Below are positions 23,281 to 41,759 of a stretch of 64,000 nucleotides of DNA, in pieces (within the stretch, counting starts at the first letter, position 1; every line of letters starts with the position of its first letter). Both the position numbers and the translations under genes were made by a program. The DNA is from Allodiplogaster sudhausi. Taxonomy: Eukaryota; Nematoda; Chromadorea; Rhabditida; Diplogasteridae. The stretch covers positions 475,001 through 539,000 of the forward strand of contig CALZFC010000081.1 of the NCBI GenBank assembly GCA_945643635.1, read 5' to 3'. The notes under the pieces are model-generated. The model was not told the origin of the DNA and did not search any database. It saw only the letters and a program-made list of their open reading frames with translations.

Positions 23281-25022
23281 ATGGGTCGCCCCGAGTTTTC
23301 GCCACGTGGAGGAGGAGGTGGGTACTATTTCGGTATTTCTACTAGTTTTGTTTTAATTTCAAGTGGCTTATTTTGCGTTACTTTAACTATGTGTACATAT
23401 TTGTTTCATAGGCTTTCGCGGGGGCCGAGGAGGTGATCGTGGTGGTGGAGGAGGATTCCGTGGAGGCGGTGACCGTGGAGGAGGCGGTGGATTCCGTGGT
23501 GGCGGTGACCGTGGAGGAGGCGGATTCCGCGGTGGACGAGGAGGAGGAGGAGATCGCGGTGGATTCAGGGGCGGAAGAGGAGGAGATCGTGGCGGATTCA
23601 GGTACAGTCTAAACAATACAATCATCCTTTTTCTGTATTCGATGTTGATTACTCTATAGTTTTAATACCCAAAGTGGTACGTTTAAGGGGTTCTCCCCGT
23701 GGTGGTTTCGGAGACCGTGGCCGTGGAGGCCGTGGGTCACCCCGTGGTGGCAGAGGATCACCCCGTGGCGGTCGTGGAGGTGGAATGAGAGGAGGAAAAA
23801 CGGTCATAGTCGAACCGCATCGTTACGAGGGTTCGTTCTCGATTTCTTCTTCTCCATTGATATCAATTTTGTTTACGTTCAGGTGTTTTCATTGTGAAGG
23901 GCAAGGAAGATGCTCTGGCCACGAAGAACATGGTGGTTGGCGAGTCGGTGTACGGGGAGAAGCGTGTTTCCGTGGATGACAGCGGTGCTCCGATCGAGTA
24001 TCGCGTGTGGAATCCATTCCGATCCAAGCTGGCGGCGTCTATCATGGGAGGCCTGGAGCAGATTCACATCCAACCAGGAACTAAATTGTTATATCTCGGC
24101 GCAGCCTCGGGAACTACTGTCTCCCATTGCTCAGATCTCGTCGGTCCTGTTAGTTTATTTGTTTTTACTCATGTTAGGGATCACAATCATGCTTGTTTAT
24201 TACAGGAAGGTCTGGTTTATGCAGTGGAGTTCTCTCATCGCTCTGGTCGTGACCTCCTGAATGTTGCGAAGAAGCGGCCGAATATCATTCCCATCGTTGA
24301 GGACGCTCGTCATCCTCACAAGTACCGCATGCTTGTTGGTACGTATCGTGTTAAAGAAAAGCAATTGTAGTCTTCGGGAGTATTTTGTCATAATATTAAT
24401 TATATTTGCCGTTGAATCTGGGCAAAGCAGTTGTTCTGTTGAACATTCGGCTTAATCTTCAACAGGCAAGAAGAACCGTTGAGATAATCCCATATTGTTG
24501 CCGAATGCAATAGTTTGTTTCATGCCTCATCGACATATTTTGCCGTCATACCCTCGTTGTATCGATTATGCGTTTAAAGTCATTAATTTAATTTGCAGGA
24601 ATGGTGGATACTATCTTCGCTGATGTGGCCCAGCCCGACCAGGCTCGAATTGTTGCTTTGAATGCTCATCATTTCCTCAAGAACGGCGGCTACGCGGTCA
24701 TCTCAGTCAAGGCGAACTGCATTGATTCGACCGCGGAGCCTGAGGCTGTCTTCGCGGGAGAAGTCAACAAGTTGAAGGAGGAGAAGTTCAAACCACGTGA
24801 GCAGGTATGGACATGGATTCTCTCCCGTTCACGTTAGAAGTCAGCAAGAGTTATGCTCTGCCATCTGAACATATTGCAGCACAGTGATTGGGCTTCGTTT
24901 TGGTTGCAGAACATACTTGTAGAGCTATTTAATATGGTACTTTTTAGGTTACCCTGGAACCCTACGAACGTGACCATGCTGTTGTTGTTGCGGAATACAG
25001 ACCATCACAAAAGAAGAATTAG
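23281..25022 (+). CDS. fib-1: Fibrillarin, box C/D snoRNP 2'-O-methyltransferase
   Basis: Seven exons close in phase: 23281-23317, 23412-23601, 23688-23830, 23883-24148, 24206-24338, 24599-24804 and 24948-25022, 349 aa. Nucleolar enzyme that methylates rRNA ribose 2'-OH using S-adenosylmethionine, guided by C/D snoRNAs. The N-terminus (~110 aa) is a Gly/Arg-rich domain of FRGG, DRGG and SPRGG repeats. The methyltransferase part has [35 protein letters not shown], the SAM-binding loop [42 protein letters not shown] and [12 protein letters not shown]. It ends EYRPSQKKN. Catalytic Lys and Asp positions appear intact. S16 follows 270 bp downstream on the same strand. Confidence 0.97.
23412..23810 (+). 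other. GAR-domain coding repeats of fibrillarin
   Basis: Purine-rich GGN/CGN codon repeats coding RGG motifs. The antisense reads Pro-rich and is a shadow. Confidence 0.8.
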
Positions 25023-25172
25023 TTTGTTGTCCACTAGTTTCTTGTTAATCTTAATTTTTTTGATTTGTTTGTTTTGTTGTTATTGTTGGCCTTAAGCAAT
25101 TAATTATTCCTCCGCGGGATTTCTCGTGATCCTCATTATTTTCTCATGTTGTTTGCTAACTGCATTATGATA

Positions 25173-25178
25173 AATAAA
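25173..25178 (+). terminator. Poly(A) signal of fibrillarin
   Basis: AATAAA 150 nt after the fibrillarin stop and about 105 nt before the 3' splice site preceding S16, the spacing typical of nematode operon intercistronic regions. Confidence 0.65.
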
Positions 25179-25291
25179 ATTGTACATACTGCGTGCAACC
25201 CTTGCTTGTTTCGGGTTTTTTCCCCTATAATTTCTGATTGGCGTGTGCTGTCTGTGCATTGTTGCATTCTAAACTGATTGTAGGGTGAACA
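25179..25291 (+). promoter_or_regulatory. Candidate intercistronic region with trans-splice acceptor
   Basis: T-rich spacer (several TTTT and TGTTT runs) ending in GATTGTAG at 25276-25283, eight bases upstream of the S16 ATG. In nematode operons a U-rich element sits between the upstream poly(A) signal and an SL acceptor about 100 nt away; this spacer has that layout. Reading is inference. Confidence 0.55.
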
Positions 25292-26016
25292 ATGGTGAAG
25301 GAACTCCCGCAGTCTGTCCAGACCTTCGGGCGCAAGAAGTCGGCTACGGCAGTCGCGCATTGCAAGAAGGGTCGCGGCCTCGTCAAAGTCAATGGCCGTC
25401 CTCTGGAGCACCTTCAGCCCGAGATTCTCCGCATGAAGCTCCAGGTTATTTAACTACTAGTTGTTTGCTGAATATTAGTGAAGAAATAAATGCAGGAGCC
25501 CCTTCTTATCGTGGGAAGGAAGCGTTTCGCCGATGTCGATATCCGAGTTCGAGTCAACGGCGGAGGTCACGTCGCACAGGTTTGGCTGCGTATAATAAAT
25601 TCTCTTATAACCATGGATGATTGTTATGGGATGCTTCTTATTGAACGGTTTAGTGCAGAGTATGTCTGTTGTGGATGGAGCATATTTTTGTCTTTGTTCC
25701 CCGTGTCAGTGGTTACAAGGTTTCTCTACTGAAACGATTTATGGGGTCTTAACAGTCTACCCCTTAACCATTTTATAAAACCGCATTCTTATGTGTGCTA
25801 TGTTCTTTTTTTAAGGTGTATGCGATCCGCCAGGCAATCGCCAAATCTTTGGTGGCCTACTACCAGAAGTACGTGGATGAGCAGAGCAAGAAGGAGCTGA
25901 AGGAGCAGTTCGTGGCCTATGACCGCAATCTCATGGTCGCTGATCCTCGCCGTCGTGAGCCGAAGAAGTTCGGAGGTCCAGGAGCTCGCGCCCGCTACCA
26001 GAAGTCGTACCGTTAA
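25292..26016 (+). CDS. rps-16: 40S ribosomal protein S16 (uS9)
   Basis: Three exons close in phase: 25292-25444, 25496-25579 and 25816-26016, 145 aa, the usual length. Component of the small ribosomal subunit head; its C-terminal tail reaches the decoding site. Recognised by [78 protein letters not shown] and the invariant end YQKSYR. Exons share strand with fibrillarin and the pair is probably co-transcribed. The second intron (236 bp) is long for this gene and could host a small RNA. Confidence 0.98.
25580..25815 (+). ncRNA. Possible intronic C/D-box snoRNA (weak)
   Basis: Inside S16 intron 2 a C-box-like GGATGATTG (near 25614) and a later CTGA (near 25729) are present, with short complementary flanks (CCAT/ATGG). 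Ribosomal-protein and fibrillarin introns commonly host snoRNAs. The C box has a mismatch and no guide target was tested, so this is speculative. Confidence 0.15.
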
Positions 26017-26556
26017 GCGGTTCGCATTCATCGGACATTGTTTTCTTTGTTGCTATCCAACATAAATGTTGTTTTAAATTTTGTCACATCAACATTTATC
26101 ATAGCTAAACATGATTAAACAGATGAAGGGTAACTGTTTACGAATAGTAGGGTATCACAATGCTATTTCTATGGAACAACGCTGATTGCTTGTGTGTTGA
26201 TGACTTCTAGAAGGGAATCGTATGTTTTTTTTTGTTGATTTGCAGGGACTGGTCATGAGATGCTCAGTCTGAGTAAGCTCCGTAGGGCAAATGGTGGATA
26301 GGGTTGCATGAGAGAGGATATGCGTTCTCTGTGTCACAACTAACGGGGAATTGAAGATCGGAGTACAACGAACGGTCTGGGAAGTTGAAAATGCTCTTCA
26401 GTGATATGGGTTACAAGGGAAAGTGGGAGGGCAGTCGCTGTGTTTCGTGGTTTATCATTGACTAGTTTCTAGAGTAACAATTTCTGGACGGCAAAGGCGC
26501 GTGTTGTAAAAATGGAATACCCGCAACAGCTCGGAAAAACATAGAATATGAGAGGG
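26017..26556. other. Convergent 3' spacer
   Basis: Lies between the S16 stop (+) and the protein kinase D stop (-). AT-rich, no gene recognised. Confidence 0.45.
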
Positions 26557-33512
<6,956 letters not shown>

Positions 33513-33708
33513 ACTTTCTTTGTCTTTCTTTCTCTGCTTCTCTTGCTCGTCTATGTTCTCTCGCTCTCTCTCGCCCTGTGGCAATGCCGGCTGGCAGGAC
33601 AGAAGATTAGCTCATCTCTCCTGAAAGCGCCAGCCTTAAGGCAAATGCACGTCGTGTCGTCATCAAAGCTGAAGGAAGGCCGCAGGCTTCAGTCAGAAAG
33701 GAGAGAGA

Positions 33709-33756
<48 letters not shown>

Positions 33757-34009
33757 GTGAACAACAGAGAGAGAGAGAAGAGAAATAAAGAGTGAGAGAC
33801 ATTGAAATGAGAGAGGAGGACAGAGAGGAAGAGAAAGTGCGTGAGCATAAATGAGAGGGAGAGAGAGAGAGTGTACACGGAGGAGAGAGTATAGGGATGC
33901 TGGGCAGAGCGCGGGTGTCGATGGATGAAGGCGGCTGCCATGCCACACGTTCCAATTCAATTGAAACGGCGCGCGCACTCTGGATAAGAAGCCTACATGC
34001 GCAGATGAA

Positions 34010-34052
<43 letters not shown>

Positions 34053-34453
34053 AGAGAGAGAAAAGAGAGAGAGAGAAAGAGAGAGAGAGAGGCAGAGAGA
34101 GCATGGGTATAAAGGAGAGGGTTGACAAGTGTAGATGAGAGATGGCCTTTAAGAATGAGGCCAGAAAGTACGGCTTTCGAGACTGGATGGTTGGAGTGGA
34201 CTGATGAGAAAGTCAGAGAGGGTCTCTGCTTTCCAATCACCTTTTCCAAGGGAAAGCCTCGTGAATCTACCTGCTCTCTTGCTTTCTTCTTTTCCTCGTT
34301 CTTTTTGCTCTTGTAGAATGGCCAACTTCAGGCAGAACGTGTTGCCGAAGGAAGCATCTGCCTTCTGAGGGGTGCGTAGAAGTAAAGAGAGGCTGAGAGA
34401 GTAAGAAAGAGGAAGAGAGAGAGGGAGGAAGAGATAGAGAGAGAGAAAGAGAT

Positions 34454-34504
<51 letters not shown>

Positions 34505-34754
34505 CACGAAAGAGAAGAAAAGGGGAAGGAAGGTGGGGCATCATTCATTGTGGCGGAGAAATGAGCCTGAGAAGATCTCCGAGAGAAGAAGTTGTTGATA
34601 GCAGCTTGAGGATTGGTGAAAAAGAGAGTTAGAACGAACGGGAAGACCAATGGAACATAAAATGAAAAGGAGAGAGCAATACAGCGGGGTAGTTAGGGAG
34701 ATTGAAAGGGTAGTTAGGGAGATTGAGAGGCGAGAGACACAGAGGGAGCAGGAC

Positions 34755-34813
<59 letters not shown>

Positions 34814-37234
34814 ATGAGAGAGGTAAAGATAGCGCGAGAAGAGAACGCGCGAGAGAGATGGAGAGAGGAGAGAGATATGTAGTAGGAGGGAGGGAAAGAG
34901 GGAGGGAGCGAGCGTGCGATCGAGAAAGAGAGATGGAGGTAGAGAGAGCGCGATAGAGGGAACGAGAACACGAGAGAGCGATAGAGAGAGAGAGAGCAAG
35001 ATTGATATGGAGAGATAGAGAGAAGAGAGCAAGATTAATATAGAGGCTGTGAGACAAAGGCCAGCGTTGAGAGAAGAAAGAGTGAGAGATTAACGAGGAA
35101 TACCTTATGTTAGAATAACTGGCAAAACATATCTTCTAATTATTGCACTTTGAACGCATAAAAGCGAGGATCGAAATGAATGTAGATTTGAAAGATCCAC
35201 TCATAAAAGAACAGGAACGGATTAATGCAGTTCCGACTTTCTGATGTCCTTGCTGCGAAATTAAATTGCTCTGTATTTTCTAGAAAGTTGCAACATTTCT
35301 ACATAATGACCCTTAAAATTTTATAATCTTAAGTCTTGACCCTATGCAATATTTTCCGATTTAAGGGCTACTGATAATTCCCAGGTGAGAAATAAAAATA
35401 GATAGGGATTTATGTACAAATGCTAAGATTTATAAGCTTAGTCAAGCTAAGAGATAAGGGTGTATAGCAGGGCTTGGAAGTGCGAAGCGATGAGAGACAG
35501 TGAAAGAGAGATCAAGGGATTCCATGTCCATCAGCGACAAAAAAAGACGCAACGAATGTTCCGAGTCATTTCGATAAGGAGATCGCCTGCAGCACTGGCT
35601 GTCTAAAACAAGAGGAGAGGGCAAAGAAGAGAGAGAGAGAGAGAGAAGGAAAAGGAGAGAGGGAGAGTACGGATGGAAGCATTCTCTGAAGGAAGAAGCA
35701 GAGTAAGAGATCGATGCTATTGCAGCTGTCTCTTTCTCTCTGCTTCTTCCTCTCTGTCTCTCTCGCCATCTCTTTCATCTCGCAGTCTCATCTACTAGTC
35801 AAAGTGGACTAGTAGTAAGTGGGAGTGCCTGGCATGACCTCTGGGTGGAGTAGTGCGTCTGCTTCATCCTTCTCTACTTTCTTCCTCTTCCTCTTCTTCA
35901 ATATTTCCCTATCTTCCTCTCTCTCTCCCTCTCTCTGGTATTTCCTAAAACCAAGTAATTTGGTCATTGTTTCCCTAATATACTATCCTAACAGAAATAT
36001 AATATTTGCTCTCTAATTGATGCGTTCTTCTAAGAAAAGCATCTCTTTGAAAGGGTGTTGAAAAACAGAGGCGTCCTCTTTAATTGAATCTCTCTTTTAA
36101 TATAGCCCCCCCCCCCGTGGGAGGAGTACTGTCGCTCCTGTACGGTAAAGAATTTTATTTATTATGTACATATTTGCCAACTTTCTATTATTTGTTTTCC
36201 ATTTCTTGTCCCGTCTGCATTTTTTATTCCCTTCGTTTTCGATTCTTCCATTAAGCTTGGGCTTCCCCTCTCCTGTCTTGGTTGTTAACTCCCCGCTCTT
36301 CCAAGCCTATCCATGGCAACCTCTGCTACTCTCTCATCTGTTTTCACAACTCGCAATTCATAATCTAACGAAAGAGAGCGACACCGACAGATACACAATA
36401 AGGAGAGAAAGACAGAGAAAAGAGAGGTAGAGCGGGAGAGAACATCAGGGAACAAGGCAGCAGACAGACAGAGAAAAGAGAGGCAGAGCGAGAGAGAACA
36501 TAGGGAACAGAGCAGCAGACAGACAGAGAAAAAACAGGCAGAGCGAGAGAGAACATCAGGGAACAGGGCAGCAGACAGACAGAGAAAAGATAGGCAGAGC
36601 GAGAGAGAAGATCAGGGAACAGGGCAGCAGACAGACAAAGAAAAGAGAGGCAGAGCGAGAGAGAACATAGGGAACAGAGCAGCAGACAGACAGAGAAAAA
36701 ACAGGCAGAGCGAGAGAGAACATCAGGGAACAGGGCAGCAGACGATGTGGTCAGGATGAGTCGTGGCCATTCATCCAAATAATGCTTGAGGATATATGAA
36801 AGTAGAGCCAACGAGAAGAGAAGTGAAGCCCCGAATTCAGCTATTACGATTCGGCTTGACCACTCTCATACCGAAAGAAAGACGAGTAGAATGCACTCAA
36901 GTACGAGAATTGAGAGAGTGAAAGAGATAGAGAGAGGGAGAGAGAGCATGAGGAGAGAGAAAGAGGGTAGAGAGGGAAAACAGAAGGTAGGAGAAGAGGG
37001 GGAGACGATAGAAGGATGAAGAGACAAGAAGAGAGGCAGAATGAGGAGATAGACAGAAAGAGGGAGGAGAGGGTAGTAAGAGAGAAGAGATGTGACAGAA
37101 CTTAGAGTATTCGCAGAGGGGGAAGGAGGCTATTTAGCTAGGGATACAGAGGGAATCAAACAGGCAGACCAGTGCGGGAAACGTGCATGAACCAGAAGTT
37201 GCGCAAGTGCCAAGTAGAGCAGAGTTGGAGGGGA
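33513..37234. other. Repeat-rich intergenic region
   Basis: No gene recognised. It contains long (GA)n blocks near 33700-33785, 34010-34095, 34430-34500, 34755-34815 and 34960-35030, an AT-rich island at 35100-35440, a poly-C run near 36106-36115 and the 56-bp tandem array at 36400-36745. It should include the upstream region of protein kinase D; a 5' non-coding exon could lie here. Confidence 0.5.
36400..36745. repeat. Tandem array, about 6 copies of a ~56-bp purine-rich unit
   Basis: Each unit contains AGAGCGAGAGAGAACAT, then GGGAACAGGGCAGCAGAC and AGACAGAGAAAA. Copies differ by small indels (ACATCAGGG versus ACATAGGG) that alternate, suggesting a dimeric higher-order unit. Confidence 0.85.
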
Positions 37235-37711
37235 ATGCATGGGATGGATGGCGGAGTCTTGATGTTCCTTCTTCTGCTTTGTTCTTCTCTATCAACCGCC
37301 TTCTTCCTGCCACTCTTCCCTCCTCTCTGCAGCTGCCCTCCAACCCCTACCTCTCCGACTTCCCCTTGTATGCCGGCTGTCTCATACTATCAGCAGCCTC
37401 CACGGCAACCTCAAATACCGACCCTTCCTCAGATGGCCCAGATTCTTCCTTCTCTCTACAGTTATCCTATTTCGTCAATTGATGCAGACCGTCAAAGGGC
37501 ACAGAGGGTACCAGAACAGAACCCCATTCCGAGGGTACCAGAACAGTACACCATTCCGAGGGAACCAGAACAGTACCCCATTCCGCGGGGACCAGAACAG
37601 TACCCTATTCCCTCCGCGCCTCCTCCTCCTTCACCCTTCGGCGCTCTTTCAGAGACATCACCGGTATCCCATCACAACTATTCTTCAAAGCTAAGTCTAT
37701 TACTTTGGTAA
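37235..37711 (+). CDS. Secreted proline-rich protein with 9-residue repeats
   Basis: Unrecognised family, 158 aa if read from the ATG at 37235 as one exon; an in-frame upstream ATG at 37187 also exists. Residues 4-22 (MDGGVLMFLLLLCSSLSTAF) form a convincing signal peptide. The mature part is Pro/Tyr/Gln-rich and has four tandem nonapeptides of form RxPEQYPIP (RVPEQNPIP, RVPEQYTIP, REPEQYPIP, RGPEQYPIP), then SAPPPPSPFGALSETSP. The composition suggests an extracellular matrix, cuticle or mucin-like protein (inference). The stop TAA overlaps an AATAAA at 37710. Alternatively the GTAATA at 37708 is a donor joining in frame to an Arg-rich tail ending at 37870. Confidence 0.6.
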   Translation: MHGMDGGVLMFLLLLCSSLSTAFFLPLFPPLCSCPPTPTSPTSPCMPAVSYYQQPPRQPQIPTLPQMAQILPSLYSYPISSIDADRQRAQRVPEQNPIPRVPEQYTIPREPEQYPIPRGPEQYPIPSAPPPPSPFGALSETSPVSHHNYSSKLSLLLW

Positions 37712-37793
37712 TAAAAATTTTATTCAATTTATTTCCAAATAAGCTGCAAAGATAGTAACTATTTGTATAATCATATCATGTAATGGTTTTTAG

Positions 37794-38594
37794 GAAAGCC
37801 GCGGGCAAAGATATGAGGAGAAGGAGGAGGAGGAAGCAACTAGCGTTGCATTTCGGGTTGGTCTGGTAGGCTTGTGAAGAATAGAAATGGATCCTTTTCA
37901 CCGGAAATTCCTTCGTCCGCCACCTTCCATAGCCAAGAAAACCTTACTTGGTTGCTAAAATTGCTGACTTTTAAATGTATCCATTTTTCACTGGAAACTT
38001 TGGTGGTTGAGTTCTTCTTTGTGTGTCTATTCAGAAGTTTGAAGAACTGCCGAATGCATCTCAAGTTGAAGAACCTTACCGAATTCCTTCCTTGGATGTC
38101 ACTACAGTCGCCTTTGAAGAGGTTTCCCGTACCCAAAGATAACTGTCATTTTCTTTTTAAGGACTTTTCTAACTGTATTATTGAAAGTAATGTTCTACTA
38201 GCAGTGCAATTGAATGTCAGCTTTTTCCGTCGCAAGAGATGGAGGACTTGTATGATGAACTCGTGGCTACAGAGAACGAGGAGAGGAGGATAAGAGAAGA
38301 GAACGGCGGACAGCCGCAGGTACAACTTGTGCTTTCCATTTCATTCAACTGAAGTAACAATTGCAGGTTTCAAGAATTCCCCACGAGGGCGAAGCTGAAG
38401 GAAAGAAGAAGAGAAAAGCATGGGGTAGAGAGAGGGCGGAGATGGAGAGGAAACTGAAAGATGCTCAAGAGGAGGAAGAGGAAGACGAGTATCGGGCGAA
38501 GAAATGCAACGACGACCGTCTCAGGGAAATCATGCACGAGGAGAGTCATAGATCATCTACTCATTCATTCAACTTTACAGGGCCATCAAGATGA
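37794..38594 (+). CDS. Charged hypothetical protein, partial model
   Basis: Four putative exons join without breaking phase: 37794-37856 (ESRGQRYEEKEEEEATSVAF), 38035-38121 (KFEELPNASQVEEPYRIPSL), 38221-38319 (LFPSQEMEDLYDELVATENE) and 38367-38594 (VSRIPHEGEAEGKKKRKAWG, ERAEMERKLKDAQEEEEEDE). Each is flanked by AG and GT. No start codon is found in frame, so the 5' end is missing or the model is wrong. The content is Glu/Lys-rich with a basic KKKRK nuclear-signal-like patch. I recognise no family. A further possible exon at 38740-38860 encodes MTGSPSSSKQLIYSAVRTAF. Confidence 0.35.
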
Positions 38595-41025
38595 AAAAAG
38601 TCAAACTCGGTCCTGTACTGATTCTTTAAAAAAAACAGAAGACTAAAATGTCGTAAGTAGTAAAGATAAATATAATAGAGAAGCAATTGGCGTAGTATAT
38701 TCATGTTTTTTCTTTGCAAATGAGATTGTTATTTGCAGAAGATGACGGGCTCTCCGTCGTCGTCGAAGCAGCTGATCTACTCTGCGGTGCGGACTGCCTT
38801 TGGCCGTTCCCCTGATGTCATCTGCTCGCGTGGCTCTTTCTCTTACATCGTTGTATCCTCTCCTGTTTATTGCGAACACCGCAAACCTCCCGCCACTTGT
38901 TTTGTATACTTCCAGCCTTGACCGACTTTTCGCGGTACAAATACTTTCCTCTGACATATTCTCAGGCCTGAATAGTTTCCATGCATTTAATGATTTAAAT
39001 ATTTAATTTTTATACCGCTTCTACGTATACGGGTATTTGTAAATAAAAATCTTATGAGCAAAAAAAAGTTCCCCTTCAGAATAAAAAAAAACTCATTCCA
39101 GTACATACTCATCAGACCTCAAATAACTGTCCTTTTGACTCGAAACGTTGCGAATAGTCAGAATTTCGAGAAGAAAGGCGGGGAGAGTGAAAGGGAGAAG
39201 GGAGAGAGTGAGGCGAAAGAGGAAGAGATCGAGAAGGAAAAGGAGAAGGGAGAGAGTAAGGCGAAAGAGGAAGAGAGCGAGAGGGAATTGGAAGGGTGTT
39301 CCGAGTGCTTGTGAATAGTGAAGTACCAGTGTTGCGCGATCGCCAGAGGGCAGTGCGAGAGAGAGCAGGGGAAGGAGAGAGGAAGAGGCGGGTCGATCTA
39401 AGCAACCCGAGTATTCCTGGATAGTACACATCAATTCACAATGCGCACCTTCGTGGTGCATGGCTGCTTCTTATTCGATAGCTATGCCATTGTTTCTCCT
39501 GGAGCTCCTGCAGAATAAGCTTACATGAAAAATAGGAGATTGCGGTGATTTTCACACCAAAATTACCTTACCATGCAAATATCGGGGAAGCTCGTAATGA
39601 AGATATAAAATAGTTTTAAACTGTCTTTGAAATGATGAACTGTGATCCGTGAAGAAAGCAGCCAACCTTCTGCGTAAAGCAACAGAGAGAGCATAGGCAG
39701 CAAAAGATGAAGGAGATGAAGAGGAAGATAAGGAAGAGAATGAGAAAGGGAATGAAGCAGAGACATCCACTCGGATCCACTCCGTACCCCACCATCCGGC
39801 ATCCTTCCTTCACTAAACACTCCATTTCATATACCATTCAACTCAACACAATTCCGAATCTATTTGCACTGCAAGAAATTGAATATCATCCGCCAATCCC
39901 ATGCTATTTGTCTCTTTTCTCACTTCTGGATATATAAAATCTTTCAACAACTAAAGAAAACAAGCGTTTAATGGAAAATATTAAGCAGCTATCATTTAAA
40001 TGTGCCTGCCTACACATTGTGTGCTAATGAATCCCTCACACACTCTGCTTCTCCTTTGAAAGTTCATACAGTTAGGGGTAGCCATTTGAGAAGCACTGCT
40101 AATTGGGCTTGTTTAGGAGGAAAGAGAAGAACGAGAAGATGATGAGAGGGAGAGCACTGCATGAGAAAGAGAGAAAAAGAACGAAGAAAAGAAAGAGAGA
40201 AAGAGAGAAAGAGGGGAATACGGGGAGATGTGCAGGAATGGCGATGAAGATACAGCAGTTCTCATCTTCCACGGTCGCCATAGCATCGGTTGTCTTCTCT
40301 CGTAATGAGTATGGTTTGCAGGTCTTATCCACTGAGAGATGACATGGAGAGGACAGAATAAAGAAGAACTGATATCTCAGTCATTATCAGAAGCACATCT
40401 CAGCTTATCATTTTCACTTCTTTGTATCATTTATCTTTTTTTTAAGGGTGAATAGTCGCAATTCTGGCAAGCAATTGCAGGTTTCTGTTCTTCTTCATGC
40501 CACTGTCTCATCTGCTTTCGCTCTCTATCAATTCCTTTTTTTTTCTTCCATGTCCTTCCTCAGAATCCCTTGTGTCTACATTCATGGATAGGGCTAAGCA
40601 GCCAAAGGGAGACAGGCAAAGTTGTTAGCTGTCATCTCGACTGCTTCCTTCTCCTCTTCATTTCTCTGTCTCTCTCGACCTCTCTCGCCTCACTCTCTAC
40701 TCTATTATCATCCATTCCTTCCCTTCTTTCTCCTCCTCTCCCATCCAATTCTCAATATCCCAATGTGGCCTTCTTCCAACCAGGTAAAGTATTTGATGGA
40801 TGCAAGAGAGGTCCGGATTCTCATCGTCTTCTCAAAAGAACACAGCAAATCTTCCGCCTCTTAGGTTTCGTTTTTACCTCTACTTATTCTGTTTCGTCTG
40901 AACTTCAGAAAATGATAAAAACTAGCATTCAGTATTCACCTGCTCATCTGTCTTCTGCTTCTCATCGGAGAGAATGGCGAAGCACGCTTGAGAGTGAATC
41001 GCGGAAGACATGGAACTCGGCACAC

Positions 41026-41086
41026 TGGTCAAGGGTCAATTCGTCTTTCTAATTACAATGGTCAAGGGTCAATTCGTCTTTCTAAG
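41026..41086. repeat. 33-bp tandem duplication
   Basis: TGGTCAAGGGTCAATTCGTC followed by TTTCTAA occurs at 41026 and again at 41059, separated by six bases. Confidence 0.85.
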
Positions 41087-41195
41087 TACTAATCTCATTT
41101 GACTTGTCTTCCATAGTGAAATTACATAACATTCTGTACCTGATCCGCACCTTTTTTGGTGAAAGTACTATTTGCTGGGTCGATGCAAGAGAGGG

Positions 41196-41475
41196 GATAC
41201 AGGAGAAGGGCGAGGAATTGAGGGAGAAGGTGAGGAGAGCAAGGGGATATAAGAGAGTGCAGAGAAAGGAGAAGGGCGAGGAATTGAGGGAGAGGGTGAG
41301 GAGAGCAAGTGGATATAAGAGAGTGCAGAGAAAGGAGAAGGGCGAGGAATTGAGGGAGAGGGTGAGGAGAGCAAGGGGATATAAGAGAGTGCAGAGAAAG
41401 GAGAAGGGCGAGGAATTGAGGGAGAGGGTGAGGAGAGCAAGGGATATAAGAGAGTGTAGAGAAAGGAGGAGGGCC
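41196..41475. repeat. Tandem array, about 4 copies of a 66-bp purine-rich unit
   Basis: The unit includes GAAGGGCGAGGAATTGAGGG, AGAGCAAGGGGATATAAGAG and GTGCAGAGAAAGGA; the unit is a multiple of three and stays open (Glu/Arg-rich) on the plus strand, but nothing suggests it is translated. Confidence 0.85.
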
Positions 41476-41759
41476 TGAGGCTGAATACCCGATCACTGTG
41501 TACAAACATGGGGGTGCTCGTGAAGGATGGAGAAGCCGAGATCACAAATTCATCTAGAGCCATATCAATTGACCACTATATTCATGCACACGAGAAAGCA
41601 GGCGAGAAATGAGAGCAATAGAATACGATAGAAAGAGAGAGAAGCGAGAGAAGTGAGAGAGAAAATACGAAGTACGGACCGTCTCGTTCGTTTTGCATTC
41701 CTCCTCGGCACCTTCATGACTTGGTTTCGTATCTCCCAATCCCTGTTTATCTGCACTAT

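Noticed and set aside
23383..23625. Proline-rich minus-strand frame
   Set aside because: Antisense of the fibrillarin Gly/Arg domain.
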